Below, in pieces: positions 43,720-48,437 of a DNA stretch of 48,437 nucleotides; positions within the stretch are counted from its first letter, which is position 1; the number at the start of each line of letters is the position of its first letter. The DNA lies in assembly GCA_937944885.1 (NCBI GenBank), contig CALFBB010000013.1:1-48437 (forward strand). Direction: 5' to 3'. Both the position numbers and the translations under genes were made by a program. Source of the DNA: an uncultured cyanobacterium. GTDB taxonomy: Bacteria; Cyanobacteriota; Cyanobacteriia; Thermostichales; Thermostichaceae. The notes beneath the pieces were generated by a model. It did no database searches and was not told where the DNA came from. It saw only the letters and a program-made list of their open reading frames with translations.

Positions 43720-44583
43720 TTAACTTAGGGTACCCGGATCTACCCCCAATTCCCGCAGTTTCTCGGCCAAACGCTCCGCCCGTTGTCGTTCCTGTTCGGC
43801 TCGCTGCCGTTCTTGGTCGGCTCGCTGTCGTTCTTGTTCGGCTCGCTGTCGTTCTTGGTCAGCTCGCTGTCGTTCTTGGTCGGCTCGTTGTCGTTCTTGG
43901 TCGGCTCGTTGTCGCTCCTCTTCCGCCTGTTGCTGAGCTTGCTCAGCTTCCGTGGGCACCAGTTCCCCCGCTTCTGTGGCCCAGCGAATCCAGGTGGCCT
44001 CAATGCCCCGAAACACCCCTGTCCACTTCACCAGGTACAACCCTAAAGCCTCGCTTTTTAGCTGCCCCTGCTCATCCTCCTCAATCGGAACATAGTGGTT
44101 GCCCACCAGACGAAACCCCGCCCAGTCTTCTGGTGTAAACGGGTCAAACCAAAAGTACTCCGGCACCCGCACCACCTGTTCATAAATCTGCTTTTTCACC
44201 GTCTTGTCATACTGGGCGGTGCTGGCCGAGAGCAGCTCAATCACCACATCCGGCCCTTTGCCCTGTTCCCAAATCACCCAGCTTTTGCGCTCCCCCTTGG
44301 GCACCCCCAACACCACGAAGTAATCGGGGCCTCTAAAATCCTGCTTGCGGGATTGTTCCAGGCTGTAGTAGAGGAACATATTGCCGCTGGCGAAGCCATC
44401 GGGGCGTTGTTGCAGCCAGGTTTGGCTGACCGAGATTAAGAAGTCCATCTGGCATTTGTGCCGCCAAGTTTCCATAGGGATGCCGTCGTCGTAGGGGAGT
44501 TCATCCTGGGTAGGGGGCAATTCGGGTAAGTAAGCATCTTCTGCCGGCTGTAGCAGAGGCTCGGTTAAGAGCGTGTCACTCAT
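43720..44583 (-). CDS. Uma2-family (DUF820) endonuclease-like protein with heptad tail
   Basis: A 287-residue protein. Residues about 30-200 are the Uma2 restriction-endonuclease-like fold, a family greatly expanded in cyanobacteria: FRGPDYFVVLGV, the catalytic-type PDVVIELLSAST, and KKQIYEQVVRVPEYFWFDP. Residues about 218-275 are repeats of RQRADQE/RQRAEQE forming a charged coiled coil, ending AERLAEKLRELGVDPGTLS. A perfect GAGGAGG ribosome-binding site precedes the ATG. A broken second Uma2 copy lies just upstream. Uma2 proteins are often linked to transposons; the biological role is unclear. Confidence 0.9.
   Translation of the reverse strand: MSDTLLTEPLLQPAEDAYLPELPPTQDELPYDDGIPMETWRHKCQMDFLISVSQTWLQQRPDGFASGNMFLYYSLEQSRKQDFRGPDYFVVLGVPKGERKSWVIWEQGKGPDVVIELLSASTAQYDKTVKKQIYEQVVRVPEYFWFDPFTPEDWAGFRLVGNHYVPIEEDEQGQLKSEALGLYLVKWTGVFRGIEATWIRWATEAGELVPTEAEQAQQQAEEERQRADQERQRADQERQRADQERQRAEQERQRADQERQRAEQERQRAERLAEKLRELGVDPGTLS
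43781..43906. repeat. Six-unit 21-bp tandem repeat inside the Uma2 gene
   Basis: Six 21-bp units (like CGCTGTCGTTCTTGGTCGGCT) run without gaps from 43781 to 43906, with a diverged seventh unit to 43927. They encode the seven-residue coiled-coil repeat. Unit-to-unit identity is high, so copy number probably varies between strains. Confidence 0.92.
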
Positions 44584-44601
44584 GGATCCTCCTCAAAGGG
44601 T

Positions 44602-44941
44602 CTACTTCAATCTCAATGTTTCCAGGCTGTCGGGATCTATCCCCAGTTTCTGCGGTTGCTCGGCCAAGCGCTCCGCCTGTTGTTGTTCCCTTTTTTTCCA
44701 CTTCCTCAGGTAAAGGCACCAACTCCCCGGTTGGGAAAAAGTACGGTTGACTTTGGCGGTGAAATCCGAGAGCAACTCAATGTCTGGATACTTACCGTTT
44801 TCTTTCCAGAGAACCCAAGAAGCACCCGGCTGATGGGCTACACCTTTCACTAAGTAAGCCCTGGGCAGAGGGCATAATCTCTGCCAGTTGCTCACGAGAA
44901 AGGGAAGTTAGGGGGTCTTGAACTTTCTTTTGGATTAGCAT
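44602..44941 (-). pseudogene. Broken second Uma2 (DUF820) gene
   Basis: Starting from ATG 44941 (MLIQKKVQDPLTSLSREQLA) the frame is interrupted, and a frame one base off continues SWVLWKENGKYPDIELLSDF. This matches the Uma2 core SWVIWEQGKGPDVVIELLS of the next gene but with a deletion that removes one Val of PDVVIELLS. It then jumps directly to a coiled-coil end (REQQQAERLAEQPQKLGIDP), losing about 100 residues of the nuclease domain. It is a relic of a tandem duplicate. Confidence 0.8.
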
Positions 44942-44983
44942 TGTCAGTATCGGCTGTAGCTTTTTTGCCTAGCTACCAAAGAT

Positions 44984-45901
44984 TTAACCGATCAAAATTT
45001 GCCGTAGCGCCTCCTTGAGATGGGGATACTGGAATGTAAACCCTGCTGCCAAAGCCGCTTTTGGGATCACCTTTTGGCCAGTAAGAACCACTTGTGCCGC
45101 TTCACCCAAAAGCAACTCTAGAGCAAATTCTGGAACCGGTAACCAGGAGGGGCGGGCCAAAACTTGACCCAAAATTCGGCAAAACTCTTCCATTTGTACA
45201 GGATTGGGAGCTGTACCGTTGAAAACACCAGATCCCTGTTGCAACAAAAAGCAAATCAAGCTCACCAAGTCCTCGCGGTGAATCCAGGAAAGCCATTGCT
45301 TGCCGGAGCCGATGGTCCCCCCGACAAAAAACTGAAAAGGAGCTAACATTTGCCCCAGCGCTCCTCCATCAGGCCCCAACACAATGCCTGTACGCACAAT
45401 GGCCAGACGGATGCCAAGCTCCTGTACCGGTTGGGCAGCAGCTTCCCAGGCCTGGCACACTTCTGCCAAGAAATCTTGGGCAGGAGGAGCATCTTCTGAT
45501 AGCGGATCCCCTTCCGGATGGGATCCGTAATAGCCAACGGCCGAGCCACTCACCATCACCTGCGGTTTCTGGCTTAAGGTGGTGATTGCTTGAACCAGAG
45601 CCTGCGTGGTTTCTACACGGCTACGGCGGATCTCCTTTTTTTTGGCCTCCGTCCAACGAGAAGAAGCCAGGGGTTCCCCGGCCAGATTGACAATACCCTC
45701 GTAACCTTCAAGCGCTTCAGCCCAGGCCTGGGGTTGGTAGGGATCGTATTGCAGCAGCTTCAGGCTGGCTTGCTCCCCCAACACCCGACGGGCCGGTGCA
45801 AGACGGCGGGTTAAAACCAAGACTTGATCTCCTTGTGCCAGTAGACGTGAGACCAAGCAGCGCCCGATAAACCCACTCCCCCCTGTGATAGCAATGCGCA
45901 T
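44984..45901 (-). CDS. TIGR01777-family NAD-dependent epimerase/dehydratase
   Basis: A 305-residue extended-SDR-like protein. The nucleotide-binding loop GGSGFIG is at residues 7-13. LEGYEGIVNLAGEPLASSRW and SAVGYYGSHPEG (with the YxxxK-like position altered to YYG) are signatures of the TIGR01777/YfcH family, as is WLSWIHREDLVSLI. The C-terminus has the DUF1731 domain (LPVPEFALELLLGEAAQVVL). In Arabidopsis and bacteria relatives have been tied to cell division (SulA-like) but no enzyme activity is settled. It diverges from recG. Confidence 0.9.
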   Translation of the reverse strand: MRIAITGGSGFIGRCLVSRLLAQGDQVLVLTRRLAPARRVLGEQASLKLLQYDPYQPQAWAEALEGYEGIVNLAGEPLASSRWTEAKKKEIRRSRVETTQALVQAITTLSQKPQVMVSGSAVGYYGSHPEGDPLSEDAPPAQDFLAEVCQAWEAAAQPVQELGIRLAIVRTGIVLGPDGGALGQMLAPFQFFVGGTIGSGKQWLSWIHREDLVSLICFLLQQGSGVFNGTAPNPVQMEEFCRILGQVLARPSWLPVPEFALELLLGEAAQVVLTGQKVIPKAALAAGFTFQYPHLKEALRQILIG

Positions 45902-46136
45902 GATTTTCCTTATCCTCTGCTGAGAGGTTGAGAATAGACTTGCTCACCTAGGCTAGCGTTTTTGCAACTTTTGCAGGGATCCAGACTGGTTTAGAACTGT
46001 CCAGGTATCCCCCTTACAGCATCGGGTAAAATAACACCAGAATACTGAAGGGCCTTTCTTGGTAGGGATTCCTTACAGGGATCCCATGGTTAAATGTAAA
46101 GGATCCCGGGAGTAGTCCAACAAACAGACTGGGGTC

Positions 46137-48437
46137 GTGCCAGAACATTTGGATCTCAAACGTCTTCAGCGTGCCCTATCGGTAGAAGCCGAGTCTGGAT
46201 TCGGCAACTTGCAGGGGCGAGAGCAAACCTTCTCCCAATTTTTGAGTAGTGTTTTCTGCCAGGATCCCCCTCCAGATTGGCGGCTAGATAGGGAGGAGCA
46301 CCGCAAATGGCACGAGCTGGGATCCCGTTATACGCTTTACCCCAAGTTGGAGCTGCCAGAGCGGCAACACCTCGTGGCCGAAACCCGACGCTGGTTGGAC
46401 CATATTCGGCGGCAGCAGCAGCCCCCGCTCCCCCGCCCAGCCCCTCTACTCAAACCAGAAGGACTCAGCCTTGATCAACCTCTACAATTTCTCAAAGGAA
46501 TTGGCCCAAAATCGGCAGAAAAGCTAGCCCAGCTAGGGCTACTTACTGTACGGGATGCCCTTTATTATTTTCCCCGTGATTATGTAAACTACTCGGAGCA
46601 AGTCTTAATCCGGCAGGCCAAAGTAGGAGAAACCGTTACCATAGTAGGTACCGTTAAAAGTTGCACTTGCTTCACCAGTCCTAAAAACAAATCTCTCACC
46701 ATTTTTAACCTCAAAATTGCTGATAGCAGCGGCACCATTACCCTGAGCCGCTTTTATAACGGGCGGCAATTTACCCAGCGTGGCTGGCAGGAGGCTATGC
46801 AACGGCAATACCCCCGCGGAGCAATCGTAGCAGCCAGTGGCTTGGTGAAAAAAAATCGCTTTGGTATCACCCTAGACAACCCACAAATTGAAGTTTTGCC
46901 GGATTTATCCCCTGAAAACAGCGATATTGGTTTAGCCAAAAAGGGATCTCCTCTTACAGTTGGTAAAATTTTACCCATCTATCCTCTCACTGAAGGCATT
47001 ACCGCTGACCTAGTACGTAAGGCCGTACACCTAGCTCTACCTGCTGCCGCTTACGTAGAGGATCCCTTGCCCCAAGACCTAAAACACACTTTCCATCTGT
47101 TGGATTTGCCCCTGGCCTTACAGCAGATCCATTTCCCGGAAACCAGTGAATATCTGGTACAAGCGCGACGCCGCCTTGTGTTTGACGAATTCTTTTATTT
47201 GCAGCTAGGGCTACTGCAACGGCGACAGCGCTACCGAGAACAGGCACAAGCCATACCCCGCTATCAACCCCTGGGCGGTGAGTTGGTGAATCGCTTTTAC
47301 CAACTCTTGCCCTTTCAACTCACAGCTGCTCAACAACGGGTGATCAATGAAATTTTGTCTGATTTACAGGATCCCTTGCCCATGAACCGTCTCTTACAAG
47401 GAGATGTCGGCTCTGGGAAAACAGTTGTAGCCGTAGTCGCCCTGCTCGCAACCATTCAATCCGGCTGGCAAACCGCCCTAATGGCCCCCACCGAAGTTTT
47501 GGCGGAGCAACACTACCACAAACTGGTGGATTGGTTTAGCCAGTTGCATCTGCCTGTAGAACTTCTGACCGGCTCCACCCCTGCTGCCAAGCGGCGCGAG
47601 ATCCTACGACAATTACAGACAGGAGAACTACCTCTAGTAGTAGGTACCCATGCTCTCATCCAACCAGCGGTGCAATTTCAAAAGCTGGGGTTGGTGATCA
47701 TCGATGAGCAACACCGCTTTGGTGTGGAGCAACGGGCCGCTCTACAACAGAAAGGGGATCACCCCGACGTGCTAACCATGACTGCCACCCCGATCCCGCG
47801 TACCCTGACTCTGGCTCTGCATGGTGATCTGGATGTCAGTCAAATCGATGAGCTCCCCCCTGGACGTAAACCTGTTCATACCGTCGTTGTCCGGCCTGGC
47901 CAGCGAGCTCAGGTGGTACGGCTAATGGAGCGGGAAATAGCCCAGGGCCGACAAGCCTACGTGGTCTTACCGCTGATTGAAGAGTCAGAAAAACTGGATC
48001 TCAAGTCTGCCCTTGAAGAACATCAGCGTCTGCAGGAAAAAGTTTTTCCCCAGTTGTGGGTAGGCTTATTGCATGGGCGCATGAGCAGCAGTGAAAAGGA
48101 AGCCGTGATTCAAGCTTTTCGCCAAGGAGAGCTGCATATTTTGGTCTCAACAACCGTAGTCGAAGTGGGGGTGGACGTGCCCAACGCCTCAGTAATGGTG
48201 ATTGAACACGCAGAGCGCTTTGGCCTATCCCAGTTACACCAGTTGCGGGGACGGGTAGGACGCGGTTCCGAGCAATCCTATTGCTTATTGATGACGGACT
48301 CTCAAGCAGAAGATGCCCTGCGGCGCCTAAAAGTCTTGGAGCAATCCCAGGATGGCTTTTTCATTGCAGAGATGGATCTGCGCTTGCGTGGTCCTGGTGA
48401 GGTTATGGGTACCCGTCAGTCAGGCCTGCCCGACTTT
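46137..48437 (+). CDS. recG: ATP-dependent DNA helicase RecG (3' truncated by window end)
   Basis: A branched-DNA helicase that remodels stalled forks and Holliday junctions. 767 codons are present and the frame is open at the window end. The start is a GTG; the only in-frame stop upstream is TAG at 46113 and no other start lies between. The N-terminal about 110 residues are a cyanobacterial/plastid-type extension. The wedge domain (FLKGIGPKSAEKLAQLG, then the OB fold VGETVTIVGTVKSC) follows. Walker A GDVGSGKT is at 422-429, then the DEQH box IDEQHRFGVEQ, TATPIPRTL and RGRVGRG. Only the last 60 or so residues should be missing. Confidence 0.96.
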   Translation, partial: MPEHLDLKRLQRALSVEAESGFGNLQGREQTFSQFLSSVFCQDPPPDWRLDREEHRKWHELGSRYTLYPKLELPERQHLVAETRRWLDHIRRQQQPPLPRPAPLLKPEGLSLDQPLQFLKGIGPKSAEKLAQLGLLTVRDALYYFPRDYVNYSEQVLIRQAKVGETVTIVGTVKSCTCFTSPKNKSLTIFNLKIADSSGTITLSRFYNGRQFTQRGWQEAMQRQYPRGAIVAASGLVKKNRFGITLDNPQIEVLPDLSPENSDIGLAKKGSPLTVGKILPIYPLTEGITADLVRKAVHLALPAAAYVEDPLPQDLKHTFHLLDLPLALQQIHFPETSEYLVQARRRLVFDEFFYLQLGLLQRRQRYREQAQAIPRYQPLGGELVNRFYQLLPFQLTAAQQRVINEILSDLQDPLPMNRLLQGDVGSGKTVVAVVALLATIQSGWQTALMAPTEVLAEQHYHKLVDWFSQLHLPVELLTGSTPAAKRREILRQLQTGELPLVVGTHALIQPAVQFQKLGLVIIDEQHRFGVEQRAALQQKGDHPDVLTMTATPIPRTLTLALHGDLDVSQIDELPPGRKPVHTVVVRPGQRAQVVRLMEREIAQGRQAYVVLPLIEESEKLDLKSALEEHQRLQEKVFPQLWVGLLHGRMSSSEKEAVIQAFRQGELHILVSTTVVEVGVDVPNASVMVIEHAERFGLSQLHQLRGRVGRGSEQSYCLLMTDSQAEDALRRLKVLEQSQDGFFIAEMDLRLRGPGEVMGTRQSGLPDF

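Larger units (their letters stand above)
1..48437. repeat. Highly iterated palindrome GGGATCCC across the window
   Basis: By eye I count about 41 copies of GGGATCCC (for example at 3, 917, 2197, 3718, 18232, 18711, 23645) and more than 100 copies of its core GGATCC. In random sequence of this length less than one octamer would be expected. Copies occur in genes and gaps alike. HIP1 (GCGATCGC), the common cyanobacterial equivalent, was not noticed. Counts are manual. Confidence 0.85.

Noticed and set aside
43781-43927. Regular short repeats that could be mistaken for a CRISPR array.
   Set aside because: The units are contiguous, without spacers, and encode an in-frame heptad repeat in the Uma2 protein. 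No cas gene is present.

Overview
This window is a piece of a cyanobacterial chromosome. The clearest markers are psbX (photosystem II), ftrC (ferredoxin-thioredoxin reductase), hemL (chlorophyll/heme precursor route), a DUF1818 gene, and the order rpsL-rpsG-fusA-tuf-rpsJ. The palindrome GGGATCCC is strikingly frequent (about 41 copies by eye, more than 100 GGATCC cores), and I noticed no copy of the usual cyanobacterial HIP1 octamer GCGATCGC. dnaE is one unbroken gene, whereas most cyanobacteria split it with an intein. Together these suggest an early-branching unicellular Synechococcus of the hot-spring JA-3-3Ab/JA-2-3B'a type. The lineage is an inference; cyanobacterium is near certain.

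Layout. 1-4.4 kb: 3' part of a photolyase/cryptochrome-family gene, a 1-Cys peroxiredoxin, a conserved unknown, and dapB. 4.4-9.5 kb: the str operon on the minus strand, with a good promoter (TTGACG-N17-TAGGAT) and an 11-bp tandem repeat between rpsL and rpsG. 9.5-17.3 kb: DUF1232 protein, ComF-like protein, two adjacent SPFH/band-7 proteins, an exonuclease-HTH fusion, a methyltransferase, an orphan oligopeptide-type ABC permease and an unknown. 17.6-24.7 kb: intein-free dnaE, two small envelope-type proteins, pcrA. 24.8-29.2 kb: the least ordinary part. It holds a decayed dynamin-like GTPase joined to an HNH nuclease, ygfZ, a 437-bp gap full of hairpins including two mutually exclusive pairings, a DinG-like helicase whose Walker motifs are both lost, and a gap with coding relics and another inverted-repeat element ahead of hemL. 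29.2-39.5 kb: hemL, a Ca2+-type P-ATPase, DUF1818 next to a molybdopterin-dehydrogenase-like relic, a SpoIID-domain protein, era, a ferredoxin, a Yip1-like membrane protein, psbX and ftrC. 39.6-48.4 kb: a universal stress protein, a frameshifted EI24-like membrane protein, an aminotransferase, a two-domain 2OG-Fe(II) oxygenase, a Uma2 gene with heptad repeats beside a broken Uma2 copy, a TIGR01777 epimerase, and the 5' part of recG.

Most genes are housekeeping: translation (rpsL, rpsG, fusA, tuf, rpsJ, era), replication and repair (dnaE, pcrA, recG, photolyase-like), lysine/cell-wall precursors (dapB), tetrapyrroles (hemL) and redox/photosynthesis (psbX, ftrC, ferredoxin, peroxiredoxin). There is no phage, CRISPR array or intact insertion sequence. 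I could not find a clear new multi-gene defence or biosynthetic system. The best novelty leads are the structured RNA candidate upstream of ygfZ, the GTPase-HNH chimera, the G-run frameshift at 40.6 kb and the GGGATCCC palindrome landscape.
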